The notes: generated by a model from the letters alone, not told the origin. DNA of 64,000 bases from Amycolatopsis orientalis DSM 40040 = KCTC 9412 (GCF_000478275.1 NZ_ASJB01000093.1:1-64000); one strand, 5' to 3'; shown: positions 7,956 to 17,159, counted from the first letter of the stretch. Made by a program: numbers and translations.

Positions 7956-9926
7956 TTACTGGCCGTGAGCGGTGTCGGACCCGGTGGTGGCGCCTGCGGC
8001 GACCACACCTTGCTGACCTTCGATTTCGTAGATCGACGCGTCGGAGTTGTGGAAGACGCGCTTGAAACCCGGAGTGATGTCGAGGCGCTGGAGACCCACC
8101 GCGGACTGCGCGTTGGGGGCCACCTTGCCCTTGCCGACGAGCACGTACCGTACCTTGAGGTCGGTGAGCGCCGCCCGCACGCGCGGCTCGCGGTTGATGT
8201 CGTTCAGGAACACGCTGAGCCAGCCGGCCTTGGTGGTGAACTCGGCGCCGTAGTTGGTCCACTCGACGGGCTGGACCCCCGCGAGGGCGTACATCCACAC
8301 CGAGCCGTCGGCCTTGTCGTTCATCACGCGCTCGCCGGGGACGACGTGCTGCCCGAGCCAGGCGTAGGCCTCTTCCTCGCCCTTGCTGACCGACGGGCCC
8401 TCGCCGTAGTTCATCGCCAGCCGCGCCGAGTTGCGGCCGATGTAGCCGCCGCGGCTCAGCAGCGTCACCACCAGGCCGATCACCAGCGCGCCCGCGATGG
8501 CCGCGGTGAACGGGTTCAGGTTCGGCCTGCGTTCGCCGAGCTTCTCGGCGAACCTGCCCGACGCGGTGTGCACGAACTCGCCGAACGCGACCGCGCCCGC
8601 CAGCGGCACGAGCGCGCCGAGCCGCCAGTGGTCGTTGTAGAACGGGCCGGTCAGCGTGTGGATGAGCGGGGTCTCCAGCGAGATCGTCGCGGCGAACAGG
8701 CCCCCGAGGACGACGTACGCGCCCACCATCCACAGCATCCGCCGGTTCCGGACCAGGAAGAACACCCCGATGATCGCCGGGATGCCGATCCACCACTGCG
8801 GGAACGACGCCATCGGCGAGAACGTGATGGTCTGCCCGAGCGCGCCGGACACGCTGGTCTCCGACGCCCAGTACGCGCTGGTCACGCCGCCCGCGTTGTA
8901 GAGCGCGGGCAGGACCGTCGGCAGCCCGAGCACGGCCGCCAGCCCGATCGTGGCCACCAGCGAGGCGGCGCTGCGGCGCCAGCCGATCTTCTCGAAGCGG
9001 AACAGCACCGCGAGCAGGATCAGCAGGAAATAGACCATGATCACGAAGATCAGGCTGGTGTGCAGCCCCGCCAGCCCGGCGACGCCGACGCCGATCGCGA
9101 CCGGCCCGGCGATGCCGTGCGGTTTGAGCAGCAGGCGGGCCAGCGCGAGCATCGCGGGCACGAGCGCCACCCCGGCGACGTACGGCCACAGCGGGCCGCG
9201 CCACAGCGAGTCGTACGGGAACGCGGTGAACCAGGTGGACACGGCCGCCGCGGCGGCGGTCCCGAGGACCGGCATCCGCCAGGCGTGGCACATGGCCGCG
9301 ACCCCGACCGGGACGGTCAGCACGACCATGAGCGCCGCCAGGTTCAGCGTCGGCATCATCGTCAGGCCGCCCTTGCCGAAGACCAGGGCGAGCAGCGCGT
9401 GATAGGTGTCCGGGTAGAAGTAGTCGGTCTGGTTCGGCAGGTTCGCGATGGTGCCGACCGTCGACGCGCGCGCGTCGCCGTGCTCGGCGATCCAGCGCAC
9501 CAGGTTGCCGTGGAACGGCGCGTCCCAGCCTTGCTGGACGTTGTTCAGCGAGTGCGAGCCGCGCAGGAAGGTCACCGTGCCGACGCCGAGGCCGACGACG
9601 ACACCGGCACCGATCAGCAGGTGGTCGCGCAGGGACCGGTTCGGGGCGTCTTCGTCCTCGGCCCAGTCGGGGTGACGCTTCGCCGTGAAGCGGAGCACGA
9701 GGAACGAGACGCCGAAGCCGACGACGGACAGGAGCAGGACCCACAGGGAGACGTTGAGCATCGACCAGCGGATGCCCAGGCCACCCAGGATCGGGATGCC
9801 GATCGCGACGAGGCCGAAGGTCAGCAGCGGGGCGGCCGCGGCGAGCGTCCAGCCGCGCAGCCTGATCGCGGCACCGAAGACGAGCCCCGGCAGCCAGAAC
9901 GCCAGTAACACCAAAAGAACGTTCAT
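7956..9926 (-). CDS. Large multi-pass membrane protein, DUF6541-like (possible GT-C enzyme)
   Basis: 656 residues with about 12-14 hydrophobic segments through residue ~500, then a mostly soluble extracytoplasmic C-terminal region. The long multi-pass body plus external tail resembles lipid-linked-sugar-using (GT-C type) glycosyltransferases, and I believe it matches the actinobacterial DUF6541 family. It precedes the GT2/DUF2304 pair, so it could transfer the lipid-carried sugar to a surface polymer. That is inference; no catalytic residue can be assigned by eye. ATG start at 9926. Confidence 0.75.
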   Translation of the reverse strand: MNVLLVLLAFWLPGLVFGAAIRLRGWTLAAAAPLLTFGLVAIGIPILGGLGIRWSMLNVSLWVLLLSVVGFGVSFLVLRFTAKRHPDWAEDEDAPNRSLRDHLLIGAGVVVGLGVGTVTFLRGSHSLNNVQQGWDAPFHGNLVRWIAEHGDARASTVGTIANLPNQTDYFYPDTYHALLALVFGKGGLTMMPTLNLAALMVVLTVPVGVAAMCHAWRMPVLGTAAAAAVSTWFTAFPYDSLWRGPLWPYVAGVALVPAMLALARLLLKPHGIAGPVAIGVGVAGLAGLHTSLIFVIMVYFLLILLAVLFRFEKIGWRRSAASLVATIGLAAVLGLPTVLPALYNAGGVTSAYWASETSVSGALGQTITFSPMASFPQWWIGIPAIIGVFFLVRNRRMLWMVGAYVVLGGLFAATISLETPLIHTLTGPFYNDHWRLGALVPLAGAVAFGEFVHTASGRFAEKLGERRPNLNPFTAAIAGALVIGLVVTLLSRGGYIGRNSARLAMNYGEGPSVSKGEEEAYAWLGQHVVPGERVMNDKADGSVWMYALAGVQPVEWTNYGAEFTTKAGWLSVFLNDINREPRVRAALTDLKVRYVLVGKGKVAPNAQSAVGLQRLDITPGFKRVFHNSDASIYEIEGQQGVVAAGATTGSDTAHGQ

Positions 9927-9999
9927 CGAATTCGCTGTCCAACCCTACTTCGGCGTAAGAAGACCACCCCGGTTCGCGGCGCGTGATGGCGCGGCCACA

Positions 10000-11307
10000 T
10001 TACCGAGACGTTTCGGACGGCCGTGCGTTGCCCGTGTCCGGGGTGCCCCGCACCACGAACGCCATCACGACCAGGAGCCCGACGGTCGGTCCGGCGGCGA
10101 GGCCGACCACGGCGCGCACGACGGTGTCGCCGGGGAAGAACAGCAGCACCAGCGCGGTCGCGACGACGACGGCGGCCCAGGTGATCAGCACCTTCGTGGC
10201 CTTGGCCTGCGCGACCAGCACGGCGGCGAGCAGCTGCATCGCGGCCAGCAGCACCGACGACCAGACCAGCCCGGCCATCCACCAGGCCTCGGGGTCGTTC
10301 TTGGCGCCGTAGACCAGGCGGACCACCCACGGGCCGATCAGCCAGCCGATCAGCGCGCCGAGGGCCGCGAGCGCCAGCGCGCCCGCCGAACCGAGCGCGA
10401 GCAGCCTGCGCAGCCGGTGCTTGCCCTCTTCGGTGCTGGACAGCCGCACCACGGTCGGGACCGCGAGCGCCTGGACCGGCGCCATCAACGTCAACGGCGT
10501 CCTGGCCACGAACAGGGCCAGGAAGAGCACGCCGAGCTTGTCCTTGTCGCCGCCGGGCGCGAGCAGGCTGACCAGCGCCGGGTAGCCGGTGATGACGCTC
10601 GCGGTGAGCCCCGCGCCCGCGAGCAGCATCAGCATGTTCGTGACGATCGGCTTCGCGGGCTCGTCGGCGTCGAGCTTGGGGTCGACCAGACGGGCGGCGC
10701 CGCGGGCGAAGAGCAGCCAGGCGAACGAGCCGGTGGCGGCGGCGATGGCGAACCAGTACAGCTGGGTGAGCCCGGCGACCACCAGCGCGGCGACCACGAG
10801 TATCCGCACGGCCGCCTCGACCAGGATCAGCCACGAGTAGGACCGGACGTGGTCCTGGCCGATGAGCAGGCCGCGCGCCGCGAACTGGAAGGCGAACGAA
10901 AGACCGCCGGCGAGCACGATCACGGCGAGCGCGAACTGGCCGCCGTAGACCTTGTCGGTCACCGGGGGGATGAGCGTGAACAGGGCCGCCACCGCGACCG
11001 CGACGACGCTGGTGACGAAGGCGACCACCGCGGGGCGCCCGGCCTTGCGGCCTTCGAGCGCGGCGTGCGCGGACTGGCGGGAGATCTCCTGTTCCAGCGG
11101 GGACAGGGCGGCGCCCAGTCCCATCAGGACCCCCCAGAAGGAGAGCAGGACGGCGTTGTCCTCCGGCGGGAGGACCCGCCCCCAGACGACGGTGAGGGCG
11201 TAGCCGAGCGCGATCGCGATCAGCAGGTAGACGCCGATGCGGCCGGCGGACTTCCCGGTGTCCTTGGCCAGTTGCTCGCCGGTGTTGTCGGTCACGGTGC
11301 CGCTCAT
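10000..11307 (-). CDS. MATE/MOP-superfamily flippase (Wzx/MurJ-like)
   Basis: 435 residues with about 12-14 hydrophobic segments spread over the whole chain and no extra domain, the pattern of polysaccharide flippases. It overlaps the stop of the upstream glycosyltransferase gene by four bases (ATGA at 11304-11307). It probably moves a lipid-linked glycan across the membrane. It could be specific for the glycan built by the neighbouring transferases; substrate not deducible. Confidence 0.8.
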   Translation of the reverse strand: MSGTVTDNTGEQLAKDTGKSAGRIGVYLLIAIALGYALTVVWGRVLPPEDNAVLLSFWGVLMGLGAALSPLEQEISRQSAHAALEGRKAGRPAVVAFVTSVVAVAVAALFTLIPPVTDKVYGGQFALAVIVLAGGLSFAFQFAARGLLIGQDHVRSYSWLILVEAAVRILVVAALVVAGLTQLYWFAIAAATGSFAWLLFARGAARLVDPKLDADEPAKPIVTNMLMLLAGAGLTASVITGYPALVSLLAPGGDKDKLGVLFLALFVARTPLTLMAPVQALAVPTVVRLSSTEEGKHRLRRLLALGSAGALALAALGALIGWLIGPWVVRLVYGAKNDPEAWWMAGLVWSSVLLAAMQLLAAVLVAQAKATKVLITWAAVVVATALVLLFFPGDTVVRAVVGLAAGPTVGLLVVMAFVVRGTPDTGNARPSETSR

Positions 11308-12320
11308 CGGCGCAGCCGGGCTCGCAGCGCCATGAAGAGGCCTCGAAGTGCCCCGGCACCGAAACCGGCGGCGAACACGGGCGTGAGCTGGGCGACGGCC
11401 TTGGCCTCGGCCTTGGTCGCGCCGAACTTCGTCACCGCGAACCCGGCGGCCGTCGAACCCGCGGCGGCCAGCGCGACGGCGGTCTTCGGCCGCTTCGCCG
11501 CGACACCGAGTCCGAGTACGCCGACGACCATCGCGGCGAACAGGCCGTTGCGCGCGGGACCGGGCGACGCGAGATACGAATCGACGAACGTGGTGCCGCG
11601 GAAATAGGACTGCCCGATGAACTTCTTGAACGAATCGCGGCCGTGGTAGGTCGCGGAGAACTCCGGGGCGAGGAAGATGCGGTGCCGTTCGGCTATCCAG
11701 CGCAGAACACCGGTGTCGTCACTGGCGAAACGGACGTCTTCGAAGAGCGACTCGAACGCGTTGGAAGAATCCTCGAGAACGTCCTTGGGCGCGGAAAAGA
11801 ATCCGGTGCCTTTCGGGAAGACGTCGAACTCTTCGATACCGAAGGACATCAACCGCGGGTTCGCGCAATAACGGCGCCACGGGATCTTGACCAGACCCGC
11901 CATGAATCCCGCGTACGGATTGTGTTCGGACGCGACGTTGATGTGACCGTTCCACACCGTGCGCTCCGGATGGTCCACGAGCTGGTCGCGGAGGAAGGTG
12001 AGGGAACCGCTGTCCACGATCACGCGGCTGTCGAGCAGCAGGATCTGCCGTCCGGACGCCTTCGCGATCCCCGCCCGGCGTGCCTCGAACCGGCCGCTGT
12101 TGGGCTGGGTGAGGACGGTGATCCCGTACAGCTCCTGCAGCCTGGCCAGCTTGTCCGGCGTCGCGTCGGTGCTGCCGTCGTCGACCACGACGACCTCGAC
12201 CGGCCAGTTCGCCGCCTGCGCGGACGCGATCAGGGCGCCGACACTGCGGTCGATCCAGTCCTGCTCGTTGTAGACCGGGATCACCACGGACAGGGCCGGG
12301 AGGAGCGAATTCGCACTCAC
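11304..12320 (-). CDS. Family 2 glycosyltransferase with C-terminal membrane segments
   Basis: 338 residues from the GTG at 12320 (VSANSLLPALSVVIPVYNEQ); the open frame continues upstream but without homology. GT-A motifs are SVVIPVYNEQ, VVVDDGSTD and LLLDSRV in place of a clean DxD. Two to three hydrophobic segments lie in the last ~90 residues (NGLFAAMVVGVLGLG and similar). First gene of the minus-strand glycan operon and coupled to the flippase. It probably extends or initiates a surface glycan on the cytoplasmic face. Confidence 0.86.
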   Translation of the reverse strand: MSANSLLPALSVVIPVYNEQDWIDRSVGALIASAQAANWPVEVVVVDDGSTDATPDKLARLQELYGITVLTQPNSGRFEARRAGIAKASGRQILLLDSRVIVDSGSLTFLRDQLVDHPERTVWNGHINVASEHNPYAGFMAGLVKIPWRRYCANPRLMSFGIEEFDVFPKGTGFFSAPKDVLEDSSNAFESLFEDVRFASDDTGVLRWIAERHRIFLAPEFSATYHGRDSFKKFIGQSYFRGTTFVDSYLASPGPARNGLFAAMVVGVLGLGVAAKRPKTAVALAAAGSTAAGFAVTKFGATKAEAKAVAQLTPVFAAGFGAGALRGLFMALRARLRR

Positions 12321-12381
12321 CCCGGCGAGGCTACCTTGCGCGGCCCACCAGTATCCTTCGGGCACCGCAGACCCCGACAGA

Positions 12382-13494
12382 ATGGCTCTTCCGGTGATTT
12401 CCTTCATTCTCGGCACCACGGCGGAACTGATCAAAATCGCGCCGGTCTACCACGGCATCCTCGAACGCGGGGTCCGGCCGAAGATCTGGTTCACCGCCCA
12501 GCACGTCGACGAGGTCTCGGACGTTCTCGCCGACCTGAACCTCCCGGAGCCCGACGTCTGGCTGGTCCCGAAGGAGAAGGCCCACAACCTGGAGTCGCCC
12601 GCGCAGGTGCCGGGCTGGGCCGCGCAGGTGCTGCGCACCGCGTGGAGCCGCCGCGCCGAGCTGAAGGCCGCGCTGGTCGAGGACGGCCGTCCGCCGCTGG
12701 TGCTGGTGCACGGCGACACCTTCACCACGCCGTACGGCTCGCTCATCGGGAAGCGGATCCTCAAGTCGCGCGTCGGGCACGTCGAGGCGGGGGCGCGGTC
12801 GGGCAGCATCATGTCGCCGCTGCCGGAGGAGCTGAACCGGAAGATCGCCGCGAAGATCGTCGACATGCACTTCGCGCCGAGCGCCCGTGAGGTGAACAAC
12901 CTCCGCAACGCCCGCGGCGTCGTCGTCGACACCGAGGCCAACACCGCGATCGACGCGATGCGGCTGGCCATCAACGGGCCGCTCGACATCGAGGGGCTGC
13001 CGGAGAAGTTCGGTCTCGCCACCCTGCACCGCTTCGAGCTGGTCTCGCGCGCGGACAAGTACCGCGAGGCGCTGGAGATCCTGCGCGAGCAGAGCAAGCA
13101 GATGCCGATCCTCTACATGGCGGGCGCGCCCGAGCGCGAGAAGATCCGCTCGCTCGGCCTGGCGAACCTCTTCGACGAGAAGAACTTCATCATCCAGCCG
13201 AAGATGCGCTACCTGAAGTTCCTGCCGCTGGTCGCGCGCGCCGAGTACGTCGTCACCGACTCGGGCGGCCTGTCCGCGGAGTGCTACTACCTCGGCCTGC
13301 CGTGCGCCGTGCACCGCGAGCGCACCGAGACGCCGCAGCACCTCGGCGAGACCGTCGTGCTGACCGAGATGCGCGGGGACAAGCTGCAGAACTTCCTCGA
13401 CACCTACCAGAACCGCCGCGGTGAGTCGTGGGTCGACAAGTTCCACCCGTCGGAGATCATCGTCGACACCCTGGCGCGCCTGGGCTACTGCTGA
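12382..13494 (+). CDS. UDP-N-acetylglucosamine 2-epimerase-like protein (WecB fold)
   Basis: A 370-residue protein of the UDP-GlcNAc 2-epimerase superfamily. It has FILGTTAELIKIAPV at the N-terminus, VHGDTFTTPYGS, GHVEAGARSGSIMSPLPEELNR, and late EYVVTDSGGLSAECYYLG followed by a conserved RTETP. The usual GHVEAGLRT is GHVEAGARS here, so the substrate may differ from UDP-GlcNAc. It is divergent from the glycosyltransferase operon with 61 bases between starts, suggesting shared regulation and sugar-nucleotide supply for the cluster. Confidence 0.85.
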   Translation: MALPVISFILGTTAELIKIAPVYHGILERGVRPKIWFTAQHVDEVSDVLADLNLPEPDVWLVPKEKAHNLESPAQVPGWAAQVLRTAWSRRAELKAALVEDGRPPLVLVHGDTFTTPYGSLIGKRILKSRVGHVEAGARSGSIMSPLPEELNRKIAAKIVDMHFAPSAREVNNLRNARGVVVDTEANTAIDAMRLAINGPLDIEGLPEKFGLATLHRFELVSRADKYREALEILREQSKQMPILYMAGAPEREKIRSLGLANLFDEKNFIIQPKMRYLKFLPLVARAEYVVTDSGGLSAECYYLGLPCAVHRERTETPQHLGETVVLTEMRGDKLQNFLDTYQNRRGESWVDKFHPSEIIVDTLARLGYC

Positions 13495-13510
13495 TCCAGT
13501 GGGTCGGGGT

Positions 13511-13558
13511 GGTCGTGAGTGTCAAGTGTCGTTAGAACGACACTTGACACTCACGACC
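13511..13558. repeat. Intergenic palindrome, family A (GTCGTGAGT...ACTCACGAC)
   Basis: A 23-bp perfect inverted repeat around a central AG, outer arms GGTCGTGAGTGTCAAGTG and the complement, centre GTTAGAAC. Sixteen bases after the stop of the + strand epimerase gene and before the convergent recR. Same outer arm and core as copies at 52479, 57268 and 62434. Probable terminator. Confidence 0.75.
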
Positions 13559-13626
13559 CCCTGGACCCACCGCCCACCGCACCTCACTCGGTGGCCAAGT
13601 CCGGACCGCCACCGCCGCATCCCTCG

Positions 13627-13687
13627 GAACGCTATGAAAGGTCCTTTCCTTGCAAATTTTGCAAGGAAAGGACCTTTCATAGCGTTC
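13627..13687. repeat. Perfect 30-bp-arm palindrome, family C
   Basis: Arms at 13627-13656 and 13658-13687 are perfectly complementary around one central T. Outer arm includes ATGAAAGGTCCTTTCC. It lies between convergent epimerase and recR genes, next to the family A palindrome, so this junction holds two different long palindromes. The uridine run at its centre does not follow the stem, so it is not a textbook rho-independent terminator. Confidence 0.75.
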
Positions 13688-13706
13688 GAAACCAGCGAGG
13701 CGGCGT

Positions 13707-14303
13707 TTAGAGAGCCCGCCGTCCCGAGAGAGCGCGGCCCAGCGTCAGCTCGTCCGCGAACTCCAGGTCACCGCCCATCGGCAGCCCGGACGCGAGCCGC
13801 GTCACGGTCAGCCCCGGGAAGTCGCGGAGCATCCGCACGAGGTACGTCGCGGTCGCCTCGCCCTCGGTGTTCGGGTCGGTCGCGATGATGATCTCGCTGA
13901 TCTCCGCGCCGCCGATCCGCGCGAGCAGCTCCCGCATGCGCAGCTGCTCCGGGCCGATGCCGGACAACGGGTCCAGCGCTCCGCCGAGCACGTGGTAGCG
14001 GCCCTTGAACTCACGCGTCCGCTCGACGGCGAGGACGTCCTTCGGCTCCTCGACCACGCAGATGACCGTGAGGTCGCGGCGGGTGTCGCGGCAGATCCGG
14101 CAGGTCTCCTGCTCCGAGACGTTGCCGCAGACCTCGCAGAACTGCACGCCTTCCTTGACCTTGCCGAGCACTTCCTGCAAGCGCGCGATATCCGCGGGAT
14201 CGGCGGCCAGCAGGTGGAAGGCGATCCGCTGCGCGCTCTTGGGACCGACGCCGGGCAGCCGCCCGAGTTCGTCGATCAGATCCTGGACGACACCCTCGTA
14301 CAA
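13707..14303 (-). CDS. recR: Recombination mediator protein RecR
   Basis: 198 residues, the normal RecR length. The N-terminal helix-hairpin-helix reads LGRLPGVGPKSAQRIAFHLL. A four-Cys zinc finger follows (CEVCGNVSEQETCRIC), then a TOPRIM domain with VVEEPKDVLAVE. It works with RecF/RecO to load RecA at gaps. TTG start at 14303, two bases after the ybaB stop. The ybaB-recR pairing is widely conserved. Confidence 0.96.
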   Translation of the reverse strand: MYEGVVQDLIDELGRLPGVGPKSAQRIAFHLLAADPADIARLQEVLGKVKEGVQFCEVCGNVSEQETCRICRDTRRDLTVICVVEEPKDVLAVERTREFKGRYHVLGGALDPLSGIGPEQLRMRELLARIGGAEISEIIIATDPNTEGEATATYLVRMLRDFPGLTVTRLASGLPMGGDLEFADELTLGRALSGRRAL

Positions 14304-14305
14304 AG

Positions 14306-14662
14306 TCAGCCGCCGAGCCCGGGGAAACCGCCGAGGTCCGGCATCCCGCCACCGAGGCCGCCGGCGAGCGGGCCGAGCTTCTGTTCGGTGAGCTTCTGCG
14401 CGTTGGCCGAGGCGTCCCGCACGGCCGCGACGACCAGGTCGGACAGGGTCTCGACGTCGTCGGGGTCGACCACCTTGGGGTCGATGGACAACGACTTCAG
14501 CTGGCTGTCACCGGACACGGTCGCGGTGACGAGCCCGCCGCCGGAAGTGCCGGTCACCTCCGTGTTGGCCAGCTCTTCCTGGGCCTCGACCAGCTTCTGC
14601 TGCATCTGCTGGGCCTGCTGCATGATCTGCGACAGGTCGAAGCCGCCACCGGGTTGCACCAT
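14306..14662 (-). CDS. YbaB/EbfC family nucleoid-associated protein
   Basis: 118 residues with a glutamine/methionine-rich coiled-coil start (LSQIMQQAQQMQQKLVEAQE), then the YbaB core (TGTSGGGLVTATVSGDSQLKSLSIDPKVVD) and a Gly-rich tail. Dimeric DNA-binding protein of the EbfC fold. It is just upstream of recR in the same operon, as in most bacteria, which supports the call. Confidence 0.95.
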   Translation of the reverse strand: MVQPGGGFDLSQIMQQAQQMQQKLVEAQEELANTEVTGTSGGGLVTATVSGDSQLKSLSIDPKVVDPDDVETLSDLVVAAVRDASANAQKLTEQKLGPLAGGLGGGMPDLGGFPGLGG

Positions 14663-14730
14663 GATCCGATCGGTCCTCTCCTGGAAAATCCTGTGCCGCC
14701 TACCAGCCTAGCCGTCACTCGTATGGCACC

Positions 14731-15594
14731 GTGGGCGCCGTGCGACGACGGCTGAGCCTGGTGATGGCGATCGGATTGACGCTCTTCGCGGCGTGTGGTG
14801 TGGAAACGGCCGCGCCACCGGCGGCGAGTCCGTCCGTCCCGGGTACCACCACGGTCCTCACCACCCTGCCGCAGCCGAGTTCCGCGCCGGGCGCGCCGTC
14901 TTCGAGTGCTCCCCCGCCGCCTCCCACCACCGGGCGGCCGAAGACGGGCAAGGTCGTGGTCCTGGATCCCGGTCACAACGGCGGCAACTCCGGCAGGCCG
15001 GGCGAGATCAACAAGCAGGTCCCGGCGGGGCGCGGCAAGACGAAACCGTGCAACACCACCGGAACCTCGACGAACTCCGGCTACTCCGAGCACGCGTTCA
15101 CCTGGGACGTCGCGCAGCGGGTCTCGGAAGCCCTGAGCGCCAAGGGAATCCGCGTCATCCTCACCCGGCAGAACGACACCGGCGTCGGGCCGTGCGTCAA
15201 CGAACGCGCCGCGATCGGGAACGACGCGGAGGCGGACGCGGTGGTGTCGATCCACGCCGACGGCTCGAATTCCGCCGGTGCGCACGGATTCCACGTCGCC
15301 TATTCGGCCCCGCCGCTGAACGCGCAGCAGGGCGAGCCCTCGGCGAAGCTCGCGACGGCGTTGCGGGACGGCATCCGCGCGGGCGGCTTCCCGACGTCGA
15401 ACTACCTCGGCGCGAACGGGCTCGCGCCGCGTGCCGACCTCGCCGGGCTCAACCTCTCGACCCGGCCCGCCGCGCTCGTCGAATGCGGGAACATGCGCAA
15501 CGACGCCGAAGCCGCGGCGATGTCGAGCGAAGAAGGACGTCAGCAGTACGCCGCCGTCATCGCGAAGGCCATCGCGGACTACCTCGCGGCCTAG
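14731..15594 (+). CDS. N-acetylmuramoyl-L-alanine amidase, lipoprotein (Amidase_3)
   Basis: 287 residues. A short signal ends at a lipobox-like LFAAC (Cys22). A Ser/Pro-rich linker follows, then a zinc-dependent Amidase_3 domain: VVLDPGHNGG with the first metal His, a Glu in the SEHAFTWDVA segment, VSIHADGS with the second metal His, and ALVECGNMRN near the end with the catalytic Glu. It would cut the peptide from MurNAc in peptidoglycan. The position next to ybaB-recR matches mycobacterial Rv3717. GTG 14731 and GTG 14740 are both possible starts. Confidence 0.9.
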   Translation: MGAVRRRLSLVMAIGLTLFAACGVETAAPPAASPSVPGTTTVLTTLPQPSSAPGAPSSSAPPPPPTTGRPKTGKVVVLDPGHNGGNSGRPGEINKQVPAGRGKTKPCNTTGTSTNSGYSEHAFTWDVAQRVSEALSAKGIRVILTRQNDTGVGPCVNERAAIGNDAEADAVVSIHADGSNSAGAHGFHVAYSAPPLNAQQGEPSAKLATALRDGIRAGGFPTSNYLGANGLAPRADLAGLNLSTRPAALVECGNMRNDAEAAAMSSEEGRQQYAAVIAKAIADYLAA

Positions 15595-17159
15595 GGGCGC
15601 AACAGCACCGGGTTCCCGGTGATCTCGACGGAACCCGCGCTGGTCGCCGGGCGGGCCTCGTCCAGGCGTTCCGCGGTTCCGCCGCCGGGCAGCCACGCCG
15701 TACCCGCGTGGGTCCAGGCGATCCGGAACTCCGCGCCGTCCCGATCGAACCGGCATTGCCACAGGTTCCGTGGGAGACCTGCCTGTGGCCCTTCACCGCA
15801 TGACCGGATCTTCGCACCGGCGAGCCAGCGGCCGAGCCGCTCGACGTGTGCGGCGGCACGCGTCGGCGGACCGCCGACCGGCTGGAGCACGATCGGCACG
15901 CGGGCACTGCCCCAGTTGTAGAAGTACATCCGCTTGAAGCGTGCGTACAGCCCGGTCAGGAAGAAGCGGGCGGCGTAGTCCGCGGCGCGGGCGGGGTCGA
16001 CCGGCGACTGGTACGGGACGTCGAAATCGGTACCGGTGCTCCACACGTTCGCGTGCCCGGCGGCACGTTGGAAGCTCTGCTCGACCTCGTCCGCGAGAGC
16101 GAGCATGGTCTCCGGCGGATCGGACAGCCGCCGCGGGTACAGCTTGACCGCGGCGGCGTCGCAGCTCTCGTAGCCCCGGAGGTCACCGAACCGTTCGAGG
16201 ATCCGCCGAGGCTCGGGTTCGGCGAGCCGTCCCATCGATGGGCAGACGACGACGGCGCCGGGATCACCCGCCTTGATGATCCGGTTCGCCCGCCGGACCA
16301 TCTCCACCAGCCGTTCGACCGGACCGGTGAAGTACTTCGGGTGATTCGCGTAATCCCACAGTTCGTAGGACTCGATCCGGCCGCGATAGCGTTCGACCAC
16401 GCTCTCGACGAAGCGGTCCCAATCCCCGAGGTCGTCCGGCGGCGCCGCGCGGGAGCCGTCCGGATAGGCCGACGGCGGCCCGCCGGGCGCCGCCCAGCCG
16501 GGCGTACCGCCGAAGACGAACAGCACCGGCAGCCGCGCCCGGTTCGCCCCTTCGACCAGCCTGTCCAAAGTGGACCACTCCGGCCTGCCGCGAGCCGGTT
16601 CGAGGTTCTGCCAGCGCGTCCCTGAATCCCAGAGCCGGACCGAGCCGACGCCGAAGGTCGGCATCAAGCCGGTTTCGCTGTTCGCCGTCACCCCGATGAA
16701 CCCGGTCTCGACCGGGGCCGGAACGAGTGTCCACATGGGAGCATGGAGCTCCGTCACCTGGGCCACCGGTTCGGAGCCGGGTGTCGTCGTGCTGGCGCCG
16801 ACCAGGGTGAGCAGCGCGAGTACCGCCGCCAGCCGCCATACTCCCCCGCGTCTCGGCGTCCGCCGTGCGACCGGCTCCGGCACGGGGGGCGCGGGCGCGG
16901 CACCGTCCCCCCGTGCCACGTCCGCGCGTTCCCACAACCGGAAGAGCTTCGATACTTCGTCTCGCTCGGCACCGCAGACCGTCGCGATCCGTTCCAGCGG
17001 CCCGAAAGTGGCGGGGACACTGGCGCCGCTGCAATACCGGTGCACGGTCGAACGGCTCAGATGGGCCATGGCGCCGACGCGTTCGTAACTGCGCCCGCTG
17101 CGCCGTTTCAGTTCTTCGAGCAGTTCCGCCAAGGCCCGGTCGTGTGCTCCCCCTGCCAT
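15591..17159 (-). CDS. XRE-type HTH protein with TM helix and extracytoplasmic glycosidase-like domain
   Basis: 522 residues in three parts. Residues ~8-75 form a helix-turn-helix of the XRE type (YERVGAMAHLSRSTVHRYCSG). A Pro-rich stretch and one membrane helix follow (~107-123, VWRLAAVLALLTLVGAS). The remaining ~390 residues look like an outward TIM-barrel related to GH39-type glycosidases (VSVRLWDSGTRWQNLEP-like start, YELWDYANHPKYFTGP, VKLYPRR). The expected catalytic NEP acid/base motif is not obvious (DYANHP in its place), so it may bind rather than cleave glycans. It ends by overlapping the amidase gene tail to tail by four bases. A wall-sensing role is speculative. Confidence 0.75.
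   Translation of the reverse strand: MAGGAHDRALAELLEELKRRSGRSYERVGAMAHLSRSTVHRYCSGASVPATFGPLERIATVCGAERDEVSKLFRLWERADVARGDGAAPAPPVPEPVARRTPRRGGVWRLAAVLALLTLVGASTTTPGSEPVAQVTELHAPMWTLVPAPVETGFIGVTANSETGLMPTFGVGSVRLWDSGTRWQNLEPARGRPEWSTLDRLVEGANRARLPVLFVFGGTPGWAAPGGPPSAYPDGSRAAPPDDLGDWDRFVESVVERYRGRIESYELWDYANHPKYFTGPVERLVEMVRRANRIIKAGDPGAVVVCPSMGRLAEPEPRRILERFGDLRGYESCDAAAVKLYPRRLSDPPETMLALADEVEQSFQRAAGHANVWSTGTDFDVPYQSPVDPARAADYAARFFLTGLYARFKRMYFYNWGSARVPIVLQPVGGPPTRAAAHVERLGRWLAGAKIRSCGEGPQAGLPRNLWQCRFDRDGAEFRIAWTHAGTAWLPGGGTAERLDEARPATSAGSVEITGNPVLLRP

Noticed and set aside
7965..9908. 647-codon plus-strand frame opposite the multi-pass membrane protein
   Set aside because: His/Arg/Gln-rich antisense translation with no motifs; the minus-strand gene is clearly coding.
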